This document shows positions 1-10,189 of a stretch of 64,000 nt of DNA, piece after piece. Made by a program: the position numbers and the translations under genes. Each line of letters starts with the position of its first letter. The first letter of the stretch is position 1. Under the pieces are notes generated by a model. It worked only from the letters and a program-made list of their open reading frames with translations, did not search any database and was not told the DNA's origin. Source of the stretch: Antilocapra americana (Eukaryota > Chordata > Mammalia > Artiodactyla > Antilocapridae); assembly GCA_007570785.1 (NCBI GenBank), contig ML661900.1:8688039-8752038 (forward strand), in the 5' to 3' direction.

Positions 1-1050
1 ACCTTATGTATGCAAAAAATAAATTTTTCCCATTGAAAGACAATTAATTTGTGCACAGCACATAAAATCTGCTCCAGTTGTTTACCAAAATAAGCATGAG
101 GTAGCTATTTCTTTCTGAAAAATCATACTAGCTTATGATTTTAGCATTCAGTTTCTCTAACAGAAACTAAATCCATTCCTAACCTAAGAGAAAATATTTT
201 CTTTGCAAAGTATTGTCTTGAAGAAACAAGCAAATAAACAAAAAGATACTGAACAGGAAAAATTCTGACCTGCAGACTCCATTCTCCCCTCAGTAGGCAC
301 CCCTGGTTCAAATATGCACTTGATACCTGAGTCAAGCTAGAATGTTCTGTAATTCACAATCCACACTCCACGTTGAATCAGTCTTGATGCTTCCTATGTG
401 ACTTCCCAAGGATTTGTGTTTATAAAATAAGCTGTAACTATTTTTCCTCCACCACCAAGAAAAGATGTTATTTCTCATTGCCTTTCCTCAGGGTTTAATG
501 GGACAAGAAAATAAACAATTAAAAACAGCCACATGTGTAAAGCAGCATGTTACATGACTTGTCTCAAAGGTTAAGCAAGAAACTAAATCATTGAAAGTTG
601 GAATGTGCTTGCATTATAAAATTAGAACTTCCAAACACATTGTGTTGCTCAGTTTTCAAATCCATAAAATAAGCAGGGCATTTGGCTTTCATTACAAATT
701 TAATGTGATTATCTGGAAATAAAAATTTAAATTCTAAATCACATGAAGTCTTCAAATGCAAATATTTCAAAATTGCTGTATTGTCGAGCACTGTATAGGG
801 CAAATTAGAAAGACAAAGTCTTGAAGTCAAGATTTTAAAACAGCGATTAAGTTGGATGAATTAGAAATATATACCAGTAAAAGTCTCATTTGTTATTCAG
901 TGTTCACTGGAGATTAGTTATTATTAGATTTTTATTAAGTATGTATTCATTGAGCAGTAGTGTTATTTTTTTATCTTCAGCTGATGCTATTTCCTATGAA
1001 CAAACCATGCTTTGTTATCTGAAAGATATTTAGGAAAATAAATAAAGTCA
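1..1050. other. Unique AT-rich DNA, no gene seen
   Basis: I see no recognisable repeat, exon or RNA gene here. The two open frames on the minus strand (141-335 and 588-830) are short, low-complexity and lack any domain or codon pattern suggestive of a real gene. Confidence 0.6.
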
Positions 1051-1186
1051 CCTCCCTCTGCCATCTCTTGCTCCTTTCCTCTCTCCTTCCATTTCTTTCT
1101 TACTCCTTCCCCCTGTTTCCATCTTATCTTCTTTCCTCCTCTCACTTCATCTCTGTCCCTTTCTTTTCCTTTCCTTTCTCTGTCTC
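1051..1186. repeat. Degenerate polypyrimidine tract
   Basis: About 135 bases are almost entirely C and T (purines on the other strand), built from imperfect CTTTCC/CTCCTT units. This is low-complexity sequence. It is not clearly the tail of a retroposon, because no element body adjoins it. Confidence 0.75.
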
Positions 1187-2512
1187 ATGAAATGCCCATG
1201 TGCACAGGCATGATGGATGCCTCGTCTGGTGAATAAACTGGCAGTGTTGATCTACTGCTCTATGCAGAACACATCTTTCTTCTAAAGCTGCAAAGCACGC
1301 ATTTAAACTCAAATCTCAGAGATTGCAGAACCTAGATTGCAGTACAAATTGGTATGACCAACCAGACCCAGCAACCATCGATCTTCATTCTTTCTGCCAC
1401 CCTGTAAACTGAAACCTTTTGTAGCAAGAGGTAACTAAAATTCTGAAGTCTACTTGCAATAAAGGGAAGCAACAACTTTAAGATTGAACTGAAATATCTG
1501 ACAGCTCTCTGAAACAAAACAAAAACAAAATGTACCCAGGTTTCAGTTACGCTCTATTTGGTTTCTTTTCTTGTTAAATAAGCACTGGCATATAACTCAT
1601 TAGGCACCTTGTGGGCAGCCCCACAAAGATGTGGGCAGTTCAATTTAGAGTAAGTGGGAGGTGTATAATTCAGCATTTACGCTTCTGGATAAATCAGGTT
1701 TCAGCATATGAGATTTTTGCCGTATACTTCAAATATTCTTATTTCCCTCACTGCTGGCTCAAATTTGAATTTAAACAGGCATATAAACAATATATGGGGG
1801 GAAAAAAACCACAAGTTTCTCTATAACAATTTCCATTAATACTGAAACCTTGTTTGAGGCAGTAAACAAGAGAAGTTGTTTCCCTGATTCATTCCTCTAC
1901 TTTGGATGTGGACAGAACTGTGTCTAGGAGGCCCAAACCAAAGACCATCCATCTTGTCCATTCTCAGGTGGTTCTAAAGTGTTTTTTACTTCTTCTTGGA
2001 GATATTAAGTGTTACTCAGAGAATGCATTTTTAATAGAGAGGGTTTCAGCAGATTCTCTCTACTTGGTATCTCATCATTTCTGCCGTACCCATGGCATTT
2101 CCTAACACAATGCGCCCATACCCACTGCTTACGTGACTCCCAGAGTAAATTTACTTAAATCTGTTAAATGAGCAGATAGAGCACCGAGGTGGTTGCAAAT
2201 CTTTCTTTTATCAAGAAAAGCAAAAGCAAATGAACACAGTGTTGCTTATTTGAGAATCACTTCTTCTCCCTTGAAGGCGATCAGAATGTTGTGGAATATG
2301 GTTTCCACAGTTATCAGAATGAGGTTCACCATTAAGTATCAGCAAGGAAAATAAAACAGCAACGTACTATTATTTACCAATTAAAGTGTCAAAGATTTAC
2401 AAATGAATAACAGATTTACTTAATGCTAGTGATGCCATGATGCTATTAACATCACTACTTGTAGTAGAATATTGGCAAAAACTAGTAGGACCATTCTCCT
2501 ATCTGAATATAC
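1187..2512. other. Unique DNA, no gene seen
   Basis: No repeat family, splice-bounded exon or RNA gene recognised. The short frames at 1611-1826 and 1902-2105 show no domain and are treated as chance. Confidence 0.55.
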
Positions 2513-2637
2513 CCCTGGCAATGTGACCGCAGCTCCTCTCATTAAGAGATGGAGTGTATTTGCCCTTGTTTTCAGTCTGGGCTGGCTTTGTGACTTGTTT
2601 GACCAACAAAATGTGATGAAAGTGATGCTTGTGTCAA
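2513..2637 (+). mobile_element. MLT1-type MaLR LTR fragment
   Basis: The stretch reads as an old, diverged middle piece of an ERVL-MaLR (MLT1-group) LTR: the AAGAGATGGAGT core, then a CTGGGCTGGCTTTGTGACTTG-like segment and the following gene-poor purine-rich run. It lacks both LTR ends. A T-run (2648-2665) lies just beyond it. Subfamily cannot be assigned by eye. Confidence 0.5.
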
Positions 2638-2647
2638 ACACAAGCTA

Positions 2648-2665
2648 TTTTTTTTTTTTTTTTTT
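2648..2665. repeat. Poly(T) run
   Basis: An 18-base T homopolymer. It could be an A-tail on the minus strand, but no retroposon body follows on that side. Confidence 0.85.
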
Positions 2666-3210
2666 GGTCTGCGTAGAAAATTCTGGAAGACTTCCTTTCA
2701 TTTTCTGTCCTTGACATGGTAGACACCTGCTCATCACTGCTCGTTCAGATCATTCCTCACTACATTATTAAGTAAGAGTCTGATATTAAACTCATTCTCA
2801 TTCTTCTGATCCAGGTTTAGAGTTTGGTTTCTCCTGTCTTATCTCTGAGAGACTGATACCTACTGTTTAATTCTAGATATACCTTACTTTTTGAATAAAT
2901 ATTTTGACCAAATCCTTTAATTTGTACAGGGCCAGAGTCGAATGGGGTAACTAAGGCAGGTGAGGACCTTATCTCAGGTAAAACTATAGTGAGTCATCAT
3001 AAACACATTTACCAAGAAAAATATAGCTTAATGTAATACATTTAAAAATTGAAGTTTATGCCAAAATTCCTGATTAACAAAATATCAAAATTTTAGGCCA
3101 AGACAGGATGAATGTGAAACCACATGGCATAATCATTAAACTCAGTATGTCTAAATCCCACATCTTAATTTTTCAATGTTTACTGTAAGGCCCTAGAGGA
3201 CTTAATTGTG
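2666..3210. other. Unique DNA, no gene seen
   Basis: AT-rich sequence between an MLT1 scrap and a BovB element. Nothing recognisable. Confidence 0.5.
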
Positions 3211-5414
3211 TTTTTGTTATTCAGTCACTGAGTCATGTCAGAGTTCTCTGATCCCATGGACTGCAGCATGCCAGGCTTCCTGTCCTTCACCATCCCCCAA
3301 AGCTTGCTCAAACTCATGTTCATTGAATCAGTGATGCCATCCAACCATCTCTTCCTCTGTCACCCCTGTCTGCTCCTGCCCTCAGTCCTTTCCAGCCTCA
3401 GGGTCTTTTCAAGTGAATCAGCTCTTTTACCAAGTGGCCAAAGTATTGAAGCTTCAACTTCAGCATCAGTTTTTCCCATGAGTATTCATGGTTAATTTCC
3501 TTTAGGATTGATGGTTTGATCTCCATTCATTCCAAGGTATTCAGAGAGTCTTCTCCAGAACCACAATTTGAATGCATCAATTCTTTGGTGCTCAGCCTTT
3601 TTTATTGTCCAACTTTCACATCCGTACAAGACCACTGTAAAAAGCATAGCTTTGACTATACATATCTTTGCTAGCAAAGAGATGTCTCTACTTTTTAGTA
3701 TGCTATTGAGGTTTGTCATAGCTTTTCTTCCAAGAAGCAAGCATCTTTTAATTTCACGGCTGTAATCCTAAGTAATTTTGGAAACTAAGAAAATAAAATC
3801 TTACACTATTTCCACTTTATCCCCATCTGTTTGCCATTTTGTCATGATCTTAGTCTTTTAAATGCTGAGTTTCAAGCCAGCTTTTTGACTCCCTTCTTTC
3901 ACCCTCATCAAGAGGACCTTTAGTTCCTCTTCCCTTTCTGCCATTAAGGTGGTATCATATGCTTATCTGAGATTGTTGATACTTCTCCTGGCAATCTTGA
4001 TTCCACCTTATGCTTCATCCAGCCCAGCATTTCACGTGATGTACTTTGCATATAAGTTCAATAAACAGGGTGACAATATACAGCCTCATCATACGCCATT
4101 CCCAATTTTGGATAAGTCTGTTGTTCCATGTCCACTTTTAACTGTTGCTTCTTGTCCTCATGCAGGTTTCTCAGGAGGCAGGTAAGGTAGTATCGGAGTG
4201 CCATCTTTTAAAGAATTTTCCATGGTTTGTTGTGATCCAGAGAGTCAAAGGCTTTTACCTTTAGTCAATATGTAGTCAATTTAGTCAATCACATTGTCAA
4301 TGAATTAGATGTTTTTCTGGAATTCCCTTGGTTTGTCTATGATCCAACAGATGTTGGTCATTTGATCTCTAGCTCCTCTGACTTTTCTAAATACATCTTG
4401 TATATCTGGGGATTCTCAGTTCATGTATTATTGAAGCCTAGCTTGAAGGATTTTGAGCATAATCTTGCTAGCTTGTAAAATGTGGTAGTTTGAAAATTTT
4501 TTAGCATTGCCTTTTTTGGGATTGGAGTGAAAATGACCCTTTCTAGTCTTGTGCCCACTGCTGAGTTTTCCAAATTTGCTGGCATATTAAGTGCAGCACT
4601 TTAACAACATCATCTTTAAGACTTTAATAACTCAGATGGATTTCCATCACCTCTAGTAGATTTGTTCCTAGTAATGCTTCCTAGGGCTCTCTTGACTTCG
4701 CACTTTAGGATGTCTGGCTCTAGGTGAGTGACCACATCGTCATGGTTATCTGCATTATTAAGACTTTTTTAGTACAGTTCTGCATATTCTTGCCACCTCT
4801 TCTAAATCTCTTCTGCTTCTGTTAGGTCCTTACCATTTCTTTTTTTTTTTTTTGTCCTATCTTCTTTTGTCGGCAATGGGCTGCCTTTCCGGATGCCTGA
4901 TGTCCTCTGTCAGCATTCAGATGTTGTTTTATGGAGTTTGCTCAGTTTTTAAATGTTCTTTTGGTGTATTTATTGGGGAGAGAGTGGTCTCCCAGTCCTA
5001 TTCCTCCGCCATCTTAGTTCTCTCCGCCATTTCTATATATTATTGTGCCTATCTTTGCATGAAATATTCCCTTGGTATCTCCAATTTTCTTGAAGAGATT
5101 TCTAGTCTTTTCCATTACAATGTTTTCCTCTATTTCTTTTCATTGTTCACTTAAGAAGGCTTTCTTATCTCTCCTTGCTATTCCTTGGACTCTACATTCA
5201 GTTGGATATATCTTTCCCTTTCTCCTCTGCCTTTTACTTTCTTTTTTTCTCAGTTCTTTGTAAGGCCTCCTCAGACTATCATTTTGCCTTCTTGCATTTC
5301 TTTTTCTTTCAGACGGTTTTGGTCAGAGCCTCCTATACAATATTATAGCTCCTCAAGCAATTTGTCTGCCAGATCTAATCCCTTAAATCTGTCAACTCTA
5401 CAGATTTGTAGCCT
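3211..5414 (-). mobile_element. BovB (RTE) LINE, 5'-truncated, copy 1
   Basis: Read on the minus strand this is a non-LTR retrotransposon of the BovB/RTE clade, covering the end of the endonuclease-linker region, the reverse transcriptase and the 3' end. The 3' terminus is at the low-coordinate side (CAA-rich tail, 3211). A frame at 3492-3740 still reads the conserved segment containing MTNLNSILKSRDIS and YGCESWTIKKAE. The RT catalytic YADD site is broken: the tyrosine position is now a stop and the first aspartate has changed. An unrelated L1 5'UTR retrocopy (4841-5026) splits the element, and BovB resumes at 5035. Full-length BovB is roughly 3.2 kb or longer, so the 5' third is missing. Many stops and indels show that it is dead. 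The 5' end abuts a truncated SINE. Confidence 0.93.
4841..5026 (-). mobile_element. L1-BT 5'UTR retrocopy with A-tail, inside BovB
   Basis: On the minus strand the insert starts with an AAGATGGCGGAGGAATAGGA-type L1 5' end, continues through the start of a ruminant L1 5'UTR for about 170 bases, and ends in a 13-base A-run (4841-4853). The 8-bp direct repeat ccatttct flanks it exactly at 4833-4840 and 5027-5034. The interrupted BovB continues in register on both sides. This looks like a separate retrotransposition of a very short L1-derived RNA and not of a normal 5'-truncated L1, which would keep the 3' end instead. Confidence 0.75.
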
Positions 5415-5419
5415 ATGAA

Positions 5420-5621
5420 TTGTGACCCTATGAATTGTAGCCTACCAGGTTCCTCTGTGCAAGGAATTCTCCAAGTAAGAATACTGGAGTGGGTTGATGT
5501 GCCCTCCTCCAAGGAATCTTCCCAACCCAGGGATCAAACCTGCATCTCTTATGTCTCCTGCATTGGCAAGCAGGTTCTTTACCACTATTGGTGCCAGGTT
5601 CTAGTACTTCCTGGGAAGCCC
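5420..5621 (-). mobile_element. Bov-tA SINE, 3'-truncated
   Basis: The minus strand reads the tRNA-Glu-derived head (GGGCTTCCCAGGAAG-like, ending at 5621) followed by the Bov-A body (matches around the 'ccagtattcttacttgg' segment). The terminal 'gtcggacacgactgag' segment is absent. The SINE adjoins the 5' end of BovB copy 1, and a short duplication of cctatgaattgt lies at that junction. The SINE is old, with many CpG-decay changes. Confidence 0.85.
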
Positions 5622-5697
5622 TATGACATATTACTACTCAGTAAATGTTATTGATTTATCATTCTTTTATCTAGGTATGTATTTTTTCCTTTTGAAG

Positions 5698-5866
5698 CTT
5701 ATTCACTGAGCAAATCTTTTTTTAATACCAGTCAATGTTCTTGGGATAGCTTTTAGCAGTGTCTTTAAAATTATGATTACAATGGTAAGCAAAAACAGGC
5801 CTGGGCCTTGAGATCAAGGAGCTTACTTTCCTATGGGAAAGGTAGACACTAATGAAATAATCACAA
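5698..5866. repeat. Ancient mammalian repeat scrap (L2/L3/MIR class)
   Basis: The sequence resembles the common old mammalian consensus around 'attgagcac...ggcactgttctaggc...gaacaaaacagac...ggagcttac', here strongly decayed. The family and orientation cannot be settled by eye. Confidence 0.35.
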
Positions 5867-6168
5867 ACTCATATTTAAAAACACAATGTTAATAAGTATG
5901 TAATCGAGGGGTTATACAGAATTAGGCAATACTTTCTGTATAGGTGCCAGTCTGATATATGTATACTAACAATCAGGCGAAATGGAGAGAAAAGTATCAT
6001 TCCTAAATAGAGAATGGTTTTTGGCAAATGATTGAATAAAAGAGAGCTTGAAGACATTGGAAGAGGTCAACGTTAGTTGCTCTAAGAATGTCAATTGGAT
6101 TTAGTGGCATAGATGTCATTGGTCACCTTAGGGAGAGCTATGACTCTGTGTTTGACTTAAGAAAGAAA

Positions 6169-6377
6169 AAGTGAAAGTGAAGTTGCGCAGTCATGTCTTA
6201 CTCTTTGCACCCCCACTGACTGTAGGCTACCGGGCTTCTCTGTCCATGGGATTTTCCAGGCAAGAGTACTGGAGGGGGTTGCCATTTCCTTCTCCAGGGG
6301 AGCTGCCTGATCCAGGGATTGAACCAGGGTCTCATGCATTGCAGGCAGACACTTTACCCTCTGAGCCAACAGGGAAG
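6169..6377 (-). mobile_element. Bov-tA SINE with 13-bp target duplication
   Basis: A near full-length Bov-tA: the tRNA-Glu-like head lies at the high-coordinate end (promoter A-box-like 'tggctcagagggtaaag' on the minus strand) and the Bov-A body runs to the 'gactgcgcaacttcactttcac' end. The perfect direct repeat cttaagaaagaaa flanks it at 6156-6168 and 6378-6390, so both ends of the insertion are defined. Transcription of this family is by RNA polymerase III, and mobilisation is thought to depend on BovB machinery through the shared 3' end. Confidence 0.93.
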
Positions 6378-6390
6378 CTTAAGAAAGAAA

Positions 6391-7017
6391 GGCAGCTGAC
6401 TAATGGACCTATGAAATAGCAGTAATTCTGTTATAGAGAGTGTGATTTTTTTCCCCAAGTTTGTAGACAGATAGGGATAGGATGGAGAGCAGAAGGAAAG
6501 TTTTTCTTTTGTTGATTGCTTGCTGATAAAAGAGACTTGATAATGTTTAAAATACATAATAGGAAGTTTTCATATTAGTGCGAGAGTTTAAATACACAAC
6601 AGAGGGGAAAAGTAATCAATTCAATCAAATGCTTATGAGGAAAAAGGAAGTAATTTTCAAATCACCGTCTGAAGATAGATGGACAGGTAACAAATCCCCA
6701 GTTACTATGCAGAGGAGGGTAGAGTAATGGCAAACACAGGTGATTTGTGTTGAGTAGTGCAGAGACAGAGAACATATTTCCATCATAATATCAGAGGTGT
6801 CCTTTTCTCATTATCACTGTCCTGTGATCATGTTGTGAGTGAGTTCAGTTTCAACTCCAAGAAAAAGAATGAGATTTTCTGTATACCATCCTGCCAAGTG
6901 ACCAGGAGCTTCCTTTGGGCTTTGAGTCATCCAATGTGGAACTGGGAAAAAGACTCCCTATTAAGTAGGCTTGGTGGCAAAAAAAAAAATTCCAACATTT
7001 GTAATTGTATTCATTTT
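6391..7017. other. Unique DNA with a short A-run
   Basis: No recognised repeat or gene. A poly(A) stretch of about ten bases lies near 6980. The frame 6757-7023 carries no recognisable domain. Confidence 0.5.
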
Positions 7018-7480
7018 CTATGACTACTATAATAAGTTACTACAAATTTAGTGACTTAAATAAGACACATTTACTTTTTTACTGTTCTGTAAGTTAGAAG
7101 ACTGATTTCACTAGGATAAGATCAAGATGTTGGTCGACTGTATTCCTTTCTGGACACTCAACAAAGAATTAATTTCGTCGCTTTTTCCAGTTTCTGGAGG
7201 CTATCTGTTCTCCTTGCCTATGATTCCCTTTCTTTATCTTCAAAACCCAGCAACATCGGCCAGGGTCTTTTAACACCATCATCTCTCTGGCTCTTTCTTT
7301 TATTGTCTCATCTACCTTTAAAGGCGCTTGTGATGGCTTTGGGCCCACCCGACTAACTCAGGACAGTCTGCCTATTTTAAAGTCAGTTGGTGAATAACTC
7401 TGTTTCTGAACCTTAATTCCTCTTCTCTCATATGACGTAACCTATTCACAGGTTCTGGGGACTAATATCTGAACATCTTT
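7018..7480 (-). mobile_element. MLT1-type MaLR LTR
   Basis: The minus strand resembles an MLT1 LTR: it contains the 'ccccagaacctgtgaatagg' region near 7450, the 'gtgggcccaaagccatcaca' region near 7345, and the 3' end with the 'gtcactaaatttgtagtaac' motif near 7035-7060. Divergence and internal losses indicate great age. No internal MaLR gag sequence is seen, so this is an LTR only. Confidence 0.65.
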
Positions 7481-9000
7481 TTATTTTTTTTTGAAGAGAT
7501 GGTTGTTCTACTTATCACAGTAAAGTAACGGTAGATTGCCTGAGATTTGGGGTTCAAACTATGCAATGTTTCTCATGAAGTCTCTTGATATCAGTGCTGT
7601 GAAGACAGGCCAGTCAACTAGCACAAACTCAGATCCAATATTTCTAGAGATTTAAATGGCAATTTTTGCAGGTTCTTTAGGATCACTCATCTAGCACTTC
7701 TGAGTAGCAAATCCCGTCTCAATCTGCTCTCCTGATTTGAGATTCTAACCTTCTTCTCCATGATTTTCAGAACTTCCAGCACCTCTAAATGACTTCACAA
7801 TTACAGTCGCCATAGATTGCGAATGATACTAATGATACTTAAGTGATTAGAAAAGCTGTCTTCCTCTTCTCTTGAAGCCTATGAGAGCTCTGTCTTTTGT
7901 AAATCAATGATTTGGGTGTCTACAAGTTACAAAGGAATAAATAGGGGTAGAATTTTGGCATTCTGATTTTGCCCTGGGGACGTCATCATCCCTCAAACCC
8001 ATATCCAGAATGGGTTGCATAGAATGGGCTGAATGACTTCCTCTGAAAGAGCAAAAGCAAACAAACAAAAAAACCCAAATGTAATCTAAGCTATCTTTTG
8101 TTAAGAGTCTTTCTTCTCTTTTTGTCCATGTAATATAGAGTATTTTTGAGGATAGATTACGGATACCAAGAGGCTATTCAAAGTCATATTCAGGCTAAAA
8201 CAGTCTATTTTTTTTAATGCCAAAGACTCATTATAGTAATTGACACAATGCTGTGCTCTAACCTTAAAATTCTCTTCTAGGAAACAGAACCATTGGCAAA
8301 TACTCCAACCTCTAGTGGAGTGTTAGACTAAATTATCCATGGAAATCACTGATACAGTACAATGAGGCAGAAGGGCCATTTGCTCATCCACCTATTAAGC
8401 CACAGGCCTTGGAATAATGAACCCTACATCCTATGAAGCAGGACAGAAGGCTTGATATGCTTAACTTTTATATTAAAGAGACTCTTTAAAAGGAGAGAAT
8501 ATGGAATGGGAAGCAGTTAGTGTTGAGAATAGGCCATAAAGATGAACTGTTGGCTTCTGGAACCAACTTTTGGAGACTGTCAGTACCGAGGATTTGTCCA
8601 TGTTTCTGTTTAGGATTTGAGAAGCACACACGGTCAACAGAAACCTTTGATGGAACTGCTATCCAGTGCCAAAAGACTAGGTTTATTTATAGTTCCAGCG
8701 TATTGAACATTAACTTATAAGATCAAAGAAATAACCATTCATTCAAAACATTTTTTAAGGTCCCTATCTTGATTTCTTGATTCAGGCTCTATAGCAAGTG
8801 CCTAGAGATACAAAAATGACTGAAACATGTTTGAAAGTTAGGAAGTTTGAAGGATAAATACAATGAGAAGTATTTTGATGAATTTTAAAACAGCAGGAGA
8901 CATCTGTCAGACAGATAAATGGAGATGGAGATGATCCATGCACCCATGATTGGAGGGGTTAATTCCAAGCTGAGTAACTGACTTTGGGAAAGGCAAAAGG
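7481..9000. other. Mostly unique DNA
   Basis: No gene. A decayed old-repeat-like patch (similar in kind to 5698-5866) lies near 8735-8845. The rest shows nothing recognisable. The frame 8520-8720 is considered chance. Confidence 0.45.
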
Positions 9001-9107
9001 GAGGTGTGCCGGGGTCCAGCCCCAGTGGGGTCCGGGGGTCTTGAGGGATGAGTGGCGTCGGCAGAAGAACTGAGCGGAGTCGATGTGTGGTGATGGAGCA
9101 GTCTCTC

Positions 9108-9155
9108 TTTATTGCTGTTAGTTTTGTGGGGTGATGGAGAAGTCTCTCTTTTATT
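9108..9155 (-). terminator. Duplicated LTR poly(A) signals
   Basis: Two AATAAA hexamers on the minus strand (9150-9155 and 9108-9113) sit in two similar ~42-bp tandem segments, each containing gatggag(c/a)agtctctctt. They are the candidate retroviral polyadenylation signals. Confidence 0.65.
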
Positions 9156-9170
9156 GTTGTTTTCTTACAG

Positions 9171-9177
9171 TTTTATA
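9171..9177 (-). promoter_or_regulatory. LTR TATA box
   Basis: TATAAAA on the minus strand, in the 3' part of the solo LTR and just upstream of two AATAAA signals. Its position fits a retroviral U3 promoter. Activity is unknown. Confidence 0.55.
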
Positions 9178-9510
9178 GCCAAAAGACATCCCCATTACAT
9201 CATTACATCACCTATCATTCTATACAATTTTTTGTTTTCTACCTTCCATAGCAACCTTATCATTGAGCTCATTCCCCAAACTATCATGGAACATTCCCCT
9301 TACAGAAGTCAGATTTTTATGTAATTAGATTTAACAATAGTATGTTTACCATTTGAATATCTTCAGTATACTTCATTCAATCATGATAAGTACATCAACC
9401 TAAGTAGAAAGGTTACATTTCTCTTATCAGGTACAACTATGTAGAAGCTAGAGGGAAGGGCTAAAGCTTGAGACTGTTTATTCTAGTAACCTACTTCAGT
9501 TCTTACGAGG

Positions 9511-9601
9511 AAAGAGGAAAGAGGACAAAGAGACAGTTTAGAAAGAGGAAAGAAGACTAAGACAGTTTAGGAAGAGGAAAAAGGACTAAGAGACAGTTTA
9601 G
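9511..9601 (-). repeat. Three tandem ~30-bp repeats in LTR U3
   Basis: Three imperfect head-to-tail copies (about 9511-9541, 9542-9570, 9571-9601) share a purine-rich GAGGAAA block followed by gacagtttag. They lie in the U3 part of the LTR, upstream of its TATA box. Short repeats in U3 act as enhancers in many retroviruses. A similar role here is inference only. Confidence 0.8.
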
Positions 9602-10189
9602 GAGCACTGCTTTAGCAATAAAACCCTATTAACCTTATAACTAGTATAATGAATTCCTATGTCTACATTATCCTAAAGCAATCAATATCTCCAACTATGC
9701 TGACCACAATTATGAGCATTCCTAAGGCTCAATCGAGCCTGATTTCTTCAAGGAAGAGAGCCTCCTCGGTGGAGTGGTCGGGGGAGCGGGAAGTGGAAAG
9801 GTGACCCAAGTACGAGCCTTTCTGGTGGTGGCCTTGCCATGACCCCCAGAGAACTCTTGGTAAACTCCCCAGTAATTAGTAGGAGGAGCTGTAATCTATT
9901 TAAATGTCCCTTTCATTCCTCCTTAGCCCCCGGGGAAGGCGATCCACCTTCCCAGATCCTCTGGTTGATAAGGTCTGGGGGGATTATCTCAGGACAAATT
10001 CTTTCCAACTGGGACTGACCTACTGAGATGAGCCAATGTTCTGAGCATGGACAGAACTCCCAAGAAAAATACCAGGGGGTACCTAGCCCAGGATGCCCCA
10101 TAAAGAAAGTCAGCTTTGCAATTTCTTTCTTAGTCTCGTGACCTTGTCATCTGAGCAAGGGGGCATCCTGATGGCTCCCAGCAGAGGTG

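Larger units (their letters stand above)
9007..10183 (-). mobile_element. Solo LTR of a class II (ERVK-like) endogenous retrovirus
   Basis: The minus strand begins TGCTGGGAGCC and ends GGACCCCGGCA, giving the canonical TG...CA termini. The perfect 6-bp repeat gaggtg flanks it at 9001-9006 and 10184-10189, a duplication length typical of betaretrovirus-like (class II) elements. A TATAAAA box is on the minus strand at 9171-9177, and AATAAA signals are at 9150-9155 and 9108-9113. No primer-binding site, gag, pol or second LTR is present, so recombination between LTRs has removed the provirus. At 1,177 bp it is long, as betaretroviral LTRs often are. It resembles bovine BTLTR1-type LTRs. The minus frame 9913-10101 (62 codons) lies in U3 and I do not assign it a function. 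Confidence 0.85.

Noticed and set aside
9511..9601. CRISPR-like array
   Set aside because: Only three adjacent imperfect repeats without spacers, inside a retroviral LTR of a mammal.
9913..10101. 62-codon frame in the LTR as a retroviral accessory gene
   Set aside because: Some betaretroviral LTRs encode a protein, but this frame is short and I recognise no family match.
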